Assembly: GCA_023381035.1 (NCBI GenBank)
Contig: JAMCTK010000044.1
Span: 1 to 27,305, forward strand
Origin: Patescibacteria group bacterium
GTDB lineage: Bacteria > Patescibacteria > Microgenomatia > Levybacterales > UBA12049
Length of the DNA stretch: 27,305 bases
Direction of reading: 5' to 3'
The notes below the pieces were generated by a model, which was not told the origin of the DNA, did no database searches, and worked only from the letters and a program-made list of their open reading frames with translations. The position numbers and the translations under genes were made by a program. Positions 7,328 to 14,066 of the stretch are shown here, one piece after another (the first letter of the stretch is position 1; every line of letters starts with the position of its first letter).

Positions 7328-8743
7328 TTATTGGGATTGTGATTTTCCCAAATTTTCCAAGAAGTCATCGTTAGTTTCTGTCTTTCCAAGTCTTTCAACC
7401 AAAGCACTTGTTCTCTCGTCATCTCCAAGCATGTAAAGCATCCTTCTAACTGTTACTATTTTTTTCAATTTATCTTCAGAAATCAAAAGCTCTTCCTGTC
7501 TGGTTCCCGACCGTTCGATGTTAATTGCCGGAAAGATTCTCTTATCAGCTAATCTTCTGTCTAAATGGAGCTCCATATTGCCGGTGCCTTTAAACTCTTC
7601 ATAGATTAAATCATCCATCCTGGATCCGGTTTCAACCAAAGCAGTTCCAATAATAGTTAACGATCCGCCTTCTTTACAGTTTCTGGCCGCGCCAAAAAAC
7701 CTTTTTGCCGGCCACAAAGCAGCCGGATCAAATCCTCCTGAAAGTGTTCTTCCGCTTGGAGCTACTGAAAGGTTGTAAGCTCTTGCCAAACGAGTGATAG
7801 AATCTAAAAGTATAATTACGTCAATTCCTTGCTCAACTAATCTTTTTGCTCTTTCTAAAGCAATATCAGCTACTCTTGTCTGAGCATCAGGTGGTTCGTC
7901 AAAGTTAGAGGCAATTACATCTCCTTTTACAGACATACTGATATCTGTAACCTCTTCCGGTCTCTCCCCAATTAAAGCTGCCATTAAATGTACTTCCGGA
8001 AAGTTCTTAGTAATTCCTGCTGCTAATTCCTTAAGAATTGTCGTTTTACCTGCTTTTGGAGGAGAAACAATCATTCCTCTTTGCCCAAAACCAATTGGTG
8101 CAATCAAATCAATTATTCTTGTCGAAAGCGGTGTTTTATCAGTTGCTAATTTTACTTGCTTGTTTGGATAAATTGGAGTTAGATCATCAAAATATGGTCT
8201 TCTTAAAGAATCTTCTGCTTCCATTTCATTTACTTTTTCTACTTTAAGAAGTCCATAATATCTTTCAGTATCTTTTGGAGGCCTACCCAAACCCTGAACA
8301 AAATCACCGGATCTTAACAAGAATCGTCTTATCTGAGATTGTGATATGTAGATATCTCTGGGAGAAGGGGTAAACTTTGGTCTTAAAAATCCATGACCTT
8401 CCGGCTGAATATCTAAAAATCCGGCAACTTCTTGAGTAGGACCGTTTTGATCGTATCTCCTATCTCCTCTATTATCTCTTGATCTGACAATTATGGCTTC
8501 GTCCGACTTTCTATCCTGAGATTTTTCCATAGGAGCAGGACCTTGAGACTCATCGGAAACATCTAGAACTGCTTTTTCTCCTGGTTTTTCTTCAACAAGG
8601 GAATGCTCTGGAGCAACTTCAAGCGTTTTTGATTCAGAAGCTGAATCAGGAGTCTCTGATTTTCCCACCAAATCCTCTACCGTTGAAACGGTTTGCTTTA
8701 CGATAGGATCCTTTACATCCTTGGTTATAGTTTTTCTTGGCAT
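7328..8743 (-). CDS. rho: Transcription termination factor Rho
   Basis: 471 aa, an ATP-driven hexameric RNA translocase that ends transcription. The first ~100 residues are acidic and disordered-looking and replace the usual N-terminal helical domain. The RNA-binding cold-shock-like domain follows (about 105-175: GFLDIQPEGHGFLRPK). The ATPase core has Walker A PPKAGKTT (228-235), the Walker B region VIILLDS (D314), and the conserved GSRMDDLIYEEFKGTGNMEL and DRRLADKRIFPAIN segments, split here for length. The C-terminus is close to other Rho proteins. ATG 8743 is the first good start, but no ribosome binding site is visible. The gene has its own promoter and a roughly 100-nt structured leader (8803-8844). 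Confidence 0.97.
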   Translation of the reverse strand: MPRKTITKDVKDPIVKQTVSTVEDLVGKSETPDSASESKTLEVAPEHSLVEEKPGEKAVLDVSDESQGPAPMEKSQDRKSDEAIIVRSRDNRGDRRYDQNGPTQEVAGFLDIQPEGHGFLRPKFTPSPRDIYISQSQIRRFLLRSGDFVQGLGRPPKDTERYYGLLKVEKVNEMEAEDSLRRPYFDDLTPIYPNKQVKLATDKTPLSTRIIDLIAPIGFGQRGMIVSPPKAGKTTILKELAAGITKNFPEVHLMAALIGERPEEVTDISMSVKGDVIASNFDEPPDAQTRVADIALERAKRLVEQGIDVIILLDSITRLARAYNLSVAPSGRTLSGGFDPAALWPAKRFFGAARNCKEGGSLTIIGTALVETGSRMDDLIYEEFKGTGNMELHLDRRLADKRIFPAINIERSGTRQEELLISEDKLKKIVTVRRMLYMLGDDERTSALVERLGKTETNDDFLENLGKSQSQ

Positions 8744-8802
8744 AAAAATAATTTAAAGTTCAATGTGAGTTAAAATGGGCTTTTTTCTAATATTGAGAAA
8801 GT

Positions 8803-8844
8803 GCTTTTGAAGCTCTTCCACCGAGTAGGCGGAAATTTAAAAGC
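8803..8844 (-). promoter_or_regulatory. Hairpin in the rho leader
   Basis: In the rho transcript, positions 8834-8828 (TTCCGCC) pair with 8822-8816 (GGTGGAA) around loop TACTC (7 bp, one G-U). An outer stem GCTTTT (8844-8839) pairs with AAAAGC (8808-8803). The fold lies 60-100 nt upstream of the ATG and has no T-run, so it is not an intrinsic terminator. rho is autoregulated by leader attenuation in several bacteria, so a regulatory role is plausible but unproven. Confidence 0.45.
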
Positions 8845-8850
8845 TTCTAT

Positions 8851-8879
8851 ATTAGACCATATGCTCAATGTTTTGTCAA
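8851..8879 (-). promoter_or_regulatory. rho promoter
   Basis: A perfect TTGACA (8874-8879) and TCTAAT (8851-8856, 5 of 6) with a 17-bp spacer on the minus strand. Transcription would start near 8844, leaving a leader of about 100 nt, in contrast with the very short leaders of most genes here. Confidence 0.7.
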
Positions 8880-8952
8880 GAGACAAAAGGAAAAACGCAC
8901 TTTTATTTCTAAAAATTTAAATCATTTAAAGGAAGCATTTAAGCCCTAATGC

Positions 8953-8982
8953 TTGACAAGTCCTATAGCAATATGGTATAAC
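8953..8982 (+). promoter_or_regulatory. Promoter of the DUF11 surface protein, probably leaderless
   Basis: A perfect TTGACA (8953-8958) and TATAAC (8977-8982, 5 of 6) with an 18-bp spacer. The ATG at 8993 is 10 nt after the -10, so the leader would be about 3-4 nt. It is divergent from the rho promoter. Confidence 0.7.
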
Positions 8983-8992
8983 ATGCTCACTC

Positions 8993-9703
8993 ATGAAAAG
9001 AATATATAGATTCTTAATTTTGGTAGCTTTAATAGCGGGATTCTTAATCCTGGCTAAAACCTTTGCTTTGGCAGATGATACAAATTGTCAGCCTATCTAC
9101 GGTGGAGGTCAAACCTGTGTTAATAAAGGAAAAATCCAGTTAAATAAAAAGGTTCAAAAACCTGGTACAGATCAATTTGTAGAAAATTTAAGCAGAGACA
9201 ATGATCCAAGATTTGCTCCAAATCAAAGCGTATCCTTTCAGCTTTTTGTAACAAATACAGGAGAACAAACCTTAGGACAAGTTGAAGTTAAAGATACATT
9301 CCCCCAGTTTGTTAATTTTACTTCCGGACCTGGAGATTTTGACAATAATACAAAAACACTTACTTTCTTAGTATTTAATTTAAATCCAAACGAAACCAGA
9401 ACATTTACAATAGTTGGTACAACTGTTGACACAAACAATCTTCCCGGAAATCAAGGAATCACCTGTGTCGTAAATCGTGCCGAAGCAGTTTCGGATAATA
9501 ATACTTCTTCTGACAATGCAACTCTTTGCATAGAAAAAGTATTACCAACTCCTGCTCCATCAGTAACTAAAGGCGGATTACCTGTTGTAACTACACCAAA
9601 AATTACAACTACTCCTCCTACTGGACCTGAAATGCTTCCCTTAATTGGACTTATCCCTGCAGGAATAGGTGGATTATTCTTAAGAAGAAAAGCTGATAAA
9701 TAA
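8993..9703 (+). CDS. Secreted DUF11-domain surface protein with sorting-like C-terminus
   Basis: 236 aa. A signal peptide (MKRIYRFLILVALIAGFLIL, then AKTFALA) is followed by two cysteines and a DUF11-type beta-sandwich (about 70-165) with the hallmark phrases VSFQLFVTNTGEQTL, VEVKDTFPQFVNF and LNPNETRTFTIVG. A Pro/Thr linker (about 183-208) leads to the C-terminus TTPPTGPEMLPLIGL, a hydrophobic helix and the basic tail LRRKADK. That tripartite end (motif, helix, positive tail) resembles sortase or exosortase signals, with TGPE in place of LPXTG. The protein is probably anchored at the cell surface. No processing enzyme is encoded nearby. Start ATG 8993 is set by the promoter position. Confidence 0.85.
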   Translation: MKRIYRFLILVALIAGFLILAKTFALADDTNCQPIYGGGQTCVNKGKIQLNKKVQKPGTDQFVENLSRDNDPRFAPNQSVSFQLFVTNTGEQTLGQVEVKDTFPQFVNFTSGPGDFDNNTKTLTFLVFNLNPNETRTFTIVGTTVDTNNLPGNQGITCVVNRAEAVSDNNTSSDNATLCIEKVLPTPAPSVTKGGLPVVTTPKITTTPPTGPEMLPLIGLIPAGIGGLFLRRKADK

Positions 9704-9752
9704 GCTTTTTTCTTCTTCTTTAAGCTTCTTCGAGGCTATTATTTAAAATTAA

Positions 9753-11918
9753 TCAAGTTATCTTTTTTGTGTAGCGTTCTCTTGAAATCCTAATTACTTT
9801 TTCTTTGTTTTGAGTCACAGATTTAGGCAAAGGAAGTGTATAACATAAAAATGGAGGTTGGGTTATATTATCTACCGCAAGCTTAATAATCGCCTGATAG
9901 TTTCCAAGTGATAAGAGGTCTTCTTCTTTAAATCTCTCAATAAATTCTCTGGCCATATATCGGTTGTCTTCTGCTCCAATTAAGAAAGAAAGCATTGTTC
10001 CGGCATTACCAAATATTGCCGATCTTACTTCTTCCGGAATTTGAGCAATATATTGATTTGCCAAAATTAAATTCAAACGGTATTTTCTGGCTTCGGAAAG
10101 AATCTTTACAAAAGAGGTGGTAGCAAAATTTTGGAACTCATCTACATAAAGATAAAAGTCTTTTCTTTCGCTTTCATGTTGAGTGACCCTGTTCATTGCT
10201 GCAAGCTGCAGTTTGGTAATTGCCATAGCTCCAAGAAGAGCCGCATTATCTTCTCCTAATTTTCCCTGAGACAAGTTTAAAAGAACTATTTTTCCCTCAT
10301 CCATTATCTTTTGCAAATTGATTGTGGATTTTGGACTTTTGATAATGTTTCTAATAACCGTGCTTGAGACAAACTGCCCTACTTTGTTTTGGATCGGCAT
10401 AATTGATTCCGCTCGAAGTCTGTCGGTGTAATTGGCAAATTCGTTCTTCCAAAAACCAACAAGAACCGGATCTTTCAATTTCTCTACAACCTTATTTCTA
10501 AATGTTTCATTGGCAAGCATCTCCGGAACCATCAAAAGAGTTGCATCAGGCATGTCAATTACACTCATTACCGTATTTCTTAAAATATATTCAAGTCTTG
10601 GGCCCCAGGTGTGTCCGTAAAGTTTATGGAAAATGGAGACAAATCCGGAAACCACCAGCTCCTTTTGATAAGGTTGCTCAACTTCTAATGGATTTAAAGA
10701 AAATGCAAACTCAGGATCTGATGGATCTAAGTAAATAACGTCATTTACTCTGTAAGACGGCACGTAATTTAGTAAGATTTCGCATAAATCTCCATGCGGA
10801 TCTATTACGCAAAATCCTCGTTTATTACGCATATCATCTATTGCCATATTGGCAATAAGTGTGGATTTTCCGGTTCCTGTCTTTCCAATAACATAAACGT
10901 GTTTTCGTCTATCATCATTTTTAAGACCAAAAACTGTCTGCTTGTTTCGGTATTGGGTGGATGCAAAAAAGTTAATTTTTTCTTTCTCATCACTGGTTAA
11001 CCCTTCTGCTACTGGTAGATTTTCCGGTGGTTCAGACAGAACGGTTTTATGCCAGGAAATGGATTGAATTGTAGCAAGTTTTGCTGTTGGAAAATGAAAT
11101 AAAGTTGCCAGCTCCTCAACGTTTAAGATCTGCTTTGTCGGCATAAAGCGTTTTGATCTTCTTAGCAGTGCTGTTAAAAATCTTTTTTTCTGCCATAAAA
11201 ATAGTCTTTTATGTACTAAGCTATTCCCCGTTGGATTATTAAAAGAAGAAAAACTATTTACTATTTGATATAAAAGCGCTTGCGAGCGCTCTTTGGAATC
11301 TGAATTAACTGCAATTCTAACTGCCACCTTAAACCCATTAAAAGAAACTTTATCTTGAATAATCCTTGAATAAGGATTGCTTTGAGTAGTACCTGTTGGG
11401 GTAACTTGTTTTTCAGTCGCTATTCTGTAACCTGTTCTTTGCCAACCTGATCCAATTGGTTTTAATAAATACTGAATTACAATTCTATCCTGGGGTAAAG
11501 ATTTTGACAAGATAGAAAGAAGAGATGACATCGGATCTACATCTTTAAATTCTTTGTGAGTTTTTATGGGGTAATAAAAACTGTTGGAAAGCTTCATTTG
11601 TCCAGTCGATAAGTTTTCCCCCTCCTCTAAAATACTTGGTAAATAATCTGAAGATTCAATTAGTAGTGCCTTTGGATATTGGGCAGTAATTTGTCCCTCA
11701 ATAAAAGTTTTTAGATTTGCAGGAACTGTCACGTAAAAATGGATTGCCTGGTTATATACTGCAATTTCCAAACTTAAAGGAATACTTAGTTTAAATAAAA
11801 CCAGGAAACGCTTGCGAAGTCCTGCCATGCTTGCCAAAAGTTGAACCATGGCCTCGGTTGTTTCTTCCCCCGTCCTAGTTGTTTTAACCTCTAAAATTAT
11901 TCTTTCTTGGTTATTCAT
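9753..11918 (-). CDS. TraG/VirD4-like membrane-associated ATPase (type IV coupling-protein family)
   Basis: 721 aa. The first ~300 residues form an N-terminal domain of the kind seen in many CPR homologues, with a hydrophobic segment near 39-56 but no convincing pair of transmembrane helices. The C-terminal RecA-like motor has Walker A IGKTGTGKST (344-353), the VIDPHGD motif (371-377), Walker B FYLYVDEFQNF (D593, E594), and the TraG/TraM-recognition-like motif LANQYIAQIPEEVR. In conjugation such ATPases bring DNA to a type IV pore. Here no relaxase, VirB4 or mating genes are near, so its substrate is unknown; DNA uptake or pilus-linked DNA handling is one possibility. It ends 50 bp from the convergent DUF11 gene. 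No ribosome binding site precedes ATG 11918. Confidence 0.88.
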   Translation of the reverse strand: MNNQERIILEVKTTRTGEETTEAMVQLLASMAGLRKRFLVLFKLSIPLSLEIAVYNQAIHFYVTVPANLKTFIEGQITAQYPKALLIESSDYLPSILEEGENLSTGQMKLSNSFYYPIKTHKEFKDVDPMSSLLSILSKSLPQDRIVIQYLLKPIGSGWQRTGYRIATEKQVTPTGTTQSNPYSRIIQDKVSFNGFKVAVRIAVNSDSKERSQALLYQIVNSFSSFNNPTGNSLVHKRLFLWQKKRFLTALLRRSKRFMPTKQILNVEELATLFHFPTAKLATIQSISWHKTVLSEPPENLPVAEGLTSDEKEKINFFASTQYRNKQTVFGLKNDDRRKHVYVIGKTGTGKSTLIANMAIDDMRNKRGFCVIDPHGDLCEILLNYVPSYRVNDVIYLDPSDPEFAFSLNPLEVEQPYQKELVVSGFVSIFHKLYGHTWGPRLEYILRNTVMSVIDMPDATLLMVPEMLANETFRNKVVEKLKDPVLVGFWKNEFANYTDRLRAESIMPIQNKVGQFVSSTVIRNIIKSPKSTINLQKIMDEGKIVLLNLSQGKLGEDNAALLGAMAITKLQLAAMNRVTQHESERKDFYLYVDEFQNFATTSFVKILSEARKYRLNLILANQYIAQIPEEVRSAIFGNAGTMLSFLIGAEDNRYMAREFIERFKEEDLLSLGNYQAIIKLAVDNITQPPFLCYTLPLPKSVTQNKEKVIRISRERYTKKIT

Positions 11919-12049
11919 TACTAATATCTTATCACTTTTTTAAAAAATAATGATTAGCTCATGGTGCCTATAAATATATTATGGGAAATGTTGACAGTTA
12001 TGCAACTAAGGGTGACCACTAGAGGCTGGTTATTTTTTGGTGGTTTAGC

Positions 12050-12077
12050 TTGACAATTTCTCTGAAAGTGCTACAAT
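12050..12077 (+). promoter_or_regulatory. Promoter of the GC-rich island
   Basis: A perfect TTGACA (12050-12055) and TACAAT (12072-12077, 5 of 6) with a 16-bp spacer. Transcription should start near 12084, giving a leader of about 278 nt before the first gene, the longest in the window. Confidence 0.7.
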
Positions 12078-12096
12078 ATAGGCCTAATTTGTAACT

Positions 12097-12117
12097 TGCC
12101 CATTTTGCGGGCATTTT
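12097..12117 (+). terminator. Attenuator-like hairpin early in the leader
   Basis: Stem TGCCC (12097-12101) and GGGCA (12109-12113), loop ATTTTGC, then TTTT. It lies only about 14 nt after the predicted transcription start. Five base pairs with three G-C pairs is a weak terminator. Confidence 0.35.
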
Positions 12118-12229
12118 ACGATTTGGATCGGCTCGCTTTTGTGGTTTTTATACCACTTAAGCAAGCAAGCACATTGAAAAGGTAAGGGAAAATTTCTAAC
12201 TAAACAGATACTCCTGTTTGCAGAGTAAT

Positions 12230-12253
12230 AGATTAATTTAATTAAATTAATCT
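12230..12253. repeat. Perfect 24-bp AT-rich palindrome inside a 13-bp inverted repeat
   Basis: The sequence reads identically on both strands over 24 bp (AGATTAATTTAA and its complement). It is centred in the larger inverted repeat 12204-12216/12271-12283. It could be a dimeric protein-binding site, a cruciform or, in RNA, an extended hairpin. Confidence 0.8.
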
Positions 12254-12361
12254 CAAACTTTGCCTGCAGTCAGGAGTATCTGTGAATATAGATTCAAGCA
12301 AGAAATAAATCCACAAAGTGGATTAAAAATAGTCACACTCATCTCGGAGAAAGGACATGAA

Positions 12362-12547
12362 ATGCACTTCGACTTAACCCTTGTTATGCTTGTTATACTA
12401 TTCCTTATTGGAGGAGCTATATACAGCCTAATTCATGGAACACTAGGTGTTTTCGTGGGAATTCTCGTCCCCGTTGTTATAGCGGTCATCATGCTCGCTG
12501 TAGTAACTCGGGAAACGGAAGGACCTAAAAAGAAGAACCGACAATAA
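12362..12547 (+). CDS. 61-aa protein with two membrane helices, unknown function
   Basis: ATG 12362 is chosen because AAAGGA stands 6 nt upstream; the frame is open further upstream from a TTG at 12260, but that lies inside the structured leader. The product MHFDLTLVMLVILFLIGGAI continues with one loop (HGT), a second hydrophobic helix (about 29-47) and a basic tail EGPKKKNRQ, giving a small hairpin membrane protein. I do not recognise a family. It is 92 bp upstream of the His-rich protein gene and likely shares its transcript. Confidence 0.65.
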   Translation: MHFDLTLVMLVILFLIGGAIYSLIHGTLGVFVGILVPVVIAVIMLAVVTRETEGPKKKNRQ

Positions 12548-12639
12548 TCACCCATCAGGGTGTAGAAATTGTAAACGTCCAGTGAAAGGAGAATTTCACC
12601 GAAACACGGTCTCGTTCATGTCAACAAAAGGAGCGCATC

Positions 12640-13674
12640 GTGGAAACTATGCATAAGCATAGTCCAGGAGTACTCCCTGAAGGGAATATGCATCAGCACG
12701 TAGGAGGAGAGATCCACTACCACTCGCATACCCCTAATGGGACTATCGACACCATCAATCTCGACAGAGGATGGGAACTCTACACTCCAGCATCGACATT
12801 GCCTCTTGCGCCAGTATCCGATCCTCGTGAGACGGATGAAGAACGGCGTCGGCGGCTCGATCGAGAAAACGGGAGAAGCAACCTTGGTCGCTTCGCCTTA
12901 TCGGCAGCAGTCGTCGTGATCGCTCTTGTGATCATAGGCGGTCTAGCGCTGGCAGCTGCATGGCTTTGGCCCAACGACAAGGATGTCGCAGACAAACCCG
13001 TGACACCCGTGACAGAAGCAAAAGTTGCTTCTGCACAAGCGGCGGATCCGCCGAGCGGCTACACGCCCGATCAGTTGGCATCAGCTGTGGCTACTGCCTT
13101 GAAGGAAGCAGGGTATACCCCAGCCACTTCTGGCCAGGCCAACGCCAATGCCGACGTTGTCCAGAGCAACGACAAACAGACCGGCAACAGCGACGGCCAG
13201 TCAAACAGCTTAGCGAGTTCGTCTGATCAGTCGTCCAACGACAGCACATCGAGCACGCTCACTGCTGATCAAGCCAACGCCTGGCAAGCAGCTCGTACCA
13301 AGTACGACGCAGCTGGAAGCAATACCCCAGGAGATACGCTTTTCGACAGCGAAACAGGAACGGCCAAGACGGCAACTACCCCAGGCGAGATCGACTACGA
13401 CCTACCTGAGATTCCTGTTGGCTACGTCGGGATCATCGTCGGTAACATTGTTACCATCAATGGTACGAAGTACATCAACGGGTACGCCCAAGAGGTTCCA
13501 GCAGGAACCAAGATAGTGGCGCATGTTGTCGACGGCCAAGTCACAGTTCGTCCTGTCAACGACGCGAAGTACTGGTGGTCTGAACACAAGTTCCAGGCGC
13601 ATCATCCGCCGACCGGCCCCAAGTGGGAATACGCCCACGGGAACAAGGCAGCGTTCATAAACGCTCCTGACTGA
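12640..13674 (+). CDS. His-rich single-pass membrane protein, unknown function, GC-rich gene
   Basis: The GTG start at 12640 is supported by AGGAG 6 nt upstream; the first ATG (12649) is too far from it. The 344-aa product opens with a His-rich stretch (MHKHSPG, MHQHVGGEIHYHSH, residues about 4-31) that could bind metal. A charged segment (DEERRRRLDRENGR) precedes one transmembrane helix (about 86-110). A low-complexity Ser/Asn/Gln linker (about 165-210) leads to a C-terminal domain (about 245-344) with VGYVGIIVGNIVTINGTKYI and an aromatic/His end (KYWWSEHKFQAHH). Codon use differs sharply from neighbours: line 13021-13080 is 37/60 G+C against 23/60 for 15601-15660. This suggests horizontal acquisition. 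No known family recognised. Confidence 0.75.
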   Translation: METMHKHSPGVLPEGNMHQHVGGEIHYHSHTPNGTIDTINLDRGWELYTPASTLPLAPVSDPRETDEERRRRLDRENGRSNLGRFALSAAVVVIALVIIGGLALAAAWLWPNDKDVADKPVTPVTEAKVASAQAADPPSGYTPDQLASAVATALKEAGYTPATSGQANANADVVQSNDKQTGNSDGQSNSLASSSDQSSNDSTSSTLTADQANAWQAARTKYDAAGSNTPGDTLFDSETGTAKTATTPGEIDYDLPEIPVGYVGIIVGNIVTINGTKYINGYAQEVPAGTKIVAHVVDGQVTVRPVNDAKYWWSEHKFQAHHPPTGPKWEYAHGNKAAFINAPD

Positions 13675-13743
13675 TCGTCTCGTAAGAGATGAGACCGAGC
13701 CTCTGGCGATCGCCGCTTGAGGTTCAAGCTAGCTTGAACACAC

Positions 13744-13844
13744 GTGTCCCTGTTTGGGAAAGAGCAGAGCTTTTGCTTAGCGGATTTGACGCAAGTCATA
13801 TTTCGCAGAGCTTTTGCTCTTGCTCTTCTCCCTTCAGGGAACAC
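13744..13844 (+). ncRNA. 101-nt imperfect hairpin with GNRA loop
   Basis: Pairing from outside in: GTGT/ACAC, CCCTG/CAGGG, then GGGA/TCCC, AAGAGCA/TGCTCTT, GAGC/GCTC (13756-13770 with 13816-13832, two single-base bulges), a symmetric TTTT/TTTT internal loop, GCT/AGC, GCG/CGC, AT/AT and TGAC/GTCA closed by a GCAA tetraloop. That is about 36 pairs. The direct repeat GCAGAGCTTTTGCT (13764-13777 and 13805-13818) is part of the two arms. Confidence 0.6.
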
Positions 13845-13908
13845 AGTTGGAAACAACGGGATTGAACTCTTTCGGTTCTCTTTTCGGGCATTTGCGCTCA
13901 AAAAAGAT

Positions 13909-14052
13909 AATCGTCAGCGATTCTATTCCGGATGGGAAAATACTCGACATGAGGTTCGTAGCTTTTTGCTACATACGTCTAATCGACGTTTTCCCTCCCC
14001 TTACCCTCATGTCTCCCTTAATCGGGACTGATGAGTATCCGTCAATAACGGA
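13909..14052 (+). ncRNA. Multi-branched fold just upstream of the GT2 start
   Basis: AATCG/CGATT (loop TCAG) comes first. Then ATACTC+GACATGAGG (13940-13954) pairs with CCTCATGTC (14005-14013) and GAGTAT (14033-14038). It encloses GTAGC-TTTTT-GCTAC (13958-13972) and ACGTC-TAATC-GACGT (13975-13989), with TCCC-TTAATC-GGGA (14014-14027) at the bulge. TCCGT-CAATA-ACGGA (14038-14052) ends 14 nt before the GT2 start codon, next to its ribosome binding region. Confidence 0.55.
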
Positions 14053-14066
14053 ACGAAACATGAGAG

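Larger units (their letters stand above)
12084..12361 (+). promoter_or_regulatory. Long structured 5' leader of the GC-rich island
   Basis: Three folds can be read in order. (1) TGCCC/GGGCA (12097-12113) followed by TTTT, like a weak intrinsic terminator or attenuator. (2) GCTCGCTT (12131-12138) with AAGCAAGC (12159-12166), one mismatch, enclosing GTGGT/ACCAC (12141-12156). (3) A perfect 13-bp inverted repeat ACAGATACTCCTG (12204-12216) and its complement (12271-12283), enclosing a perfect 24-bp palindrome at 12230-12253. A ribosome binding site AAAGGA then precedes ATG 12362. The arrangement suggests post-transcriptional control. I do not recognise a known riboswitch class. Confidence 0.55.
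13675..14066 (+). ncRNA. Candidate structured RNA between the GC-rich gene and the GT2 gene
   Basis: This stretch has no convincing gene but is crowded with self-complementary segments: GGCGATCGCC (13705-13714), an 18-bp palindrome GTTCAAGCTAGCTTGAAC (13722-13739), a 101-nt imperfect hairpin (13744-13844), GTTG-GAAA-CAAC (13846-13857), AATCG-TCAG-CGATT (13909-13922), and a multi-branched fold (13940-14052). Two stems are capped by GNRA tetraloops (GCAA and GAAA), typical of functional RNA. I looked for RNase P RNA, tmRNA and group II domain V signatures and found none. It may be a stand-alone RNA or the leader of the glycan cluster. It could also be a decayed mobile element. Confidence 0.5.

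Noticed and set aside
9753..11918. Conjugative element
   Set aside because: The TraG/VirD4-like ATPase stands alone; no relaxase, VirB4, mating pore or integrase gene is present.
12260..12361. N-terminal extension of the 61-aa membrane protein from TTG 12260
   Set aside because: It begins inside the inverted-repeat leader, has no ribosome binding site, and ATG 12362 has AAAGGA at the right distance.
13675..14066. RNase P RNA, tmRNA or group II intron
   Set aside because: No GAGGAAAGTCC-type P RNA core, no tRNA-like GTTCGA end, and no domain V hairpin were found on either strand.
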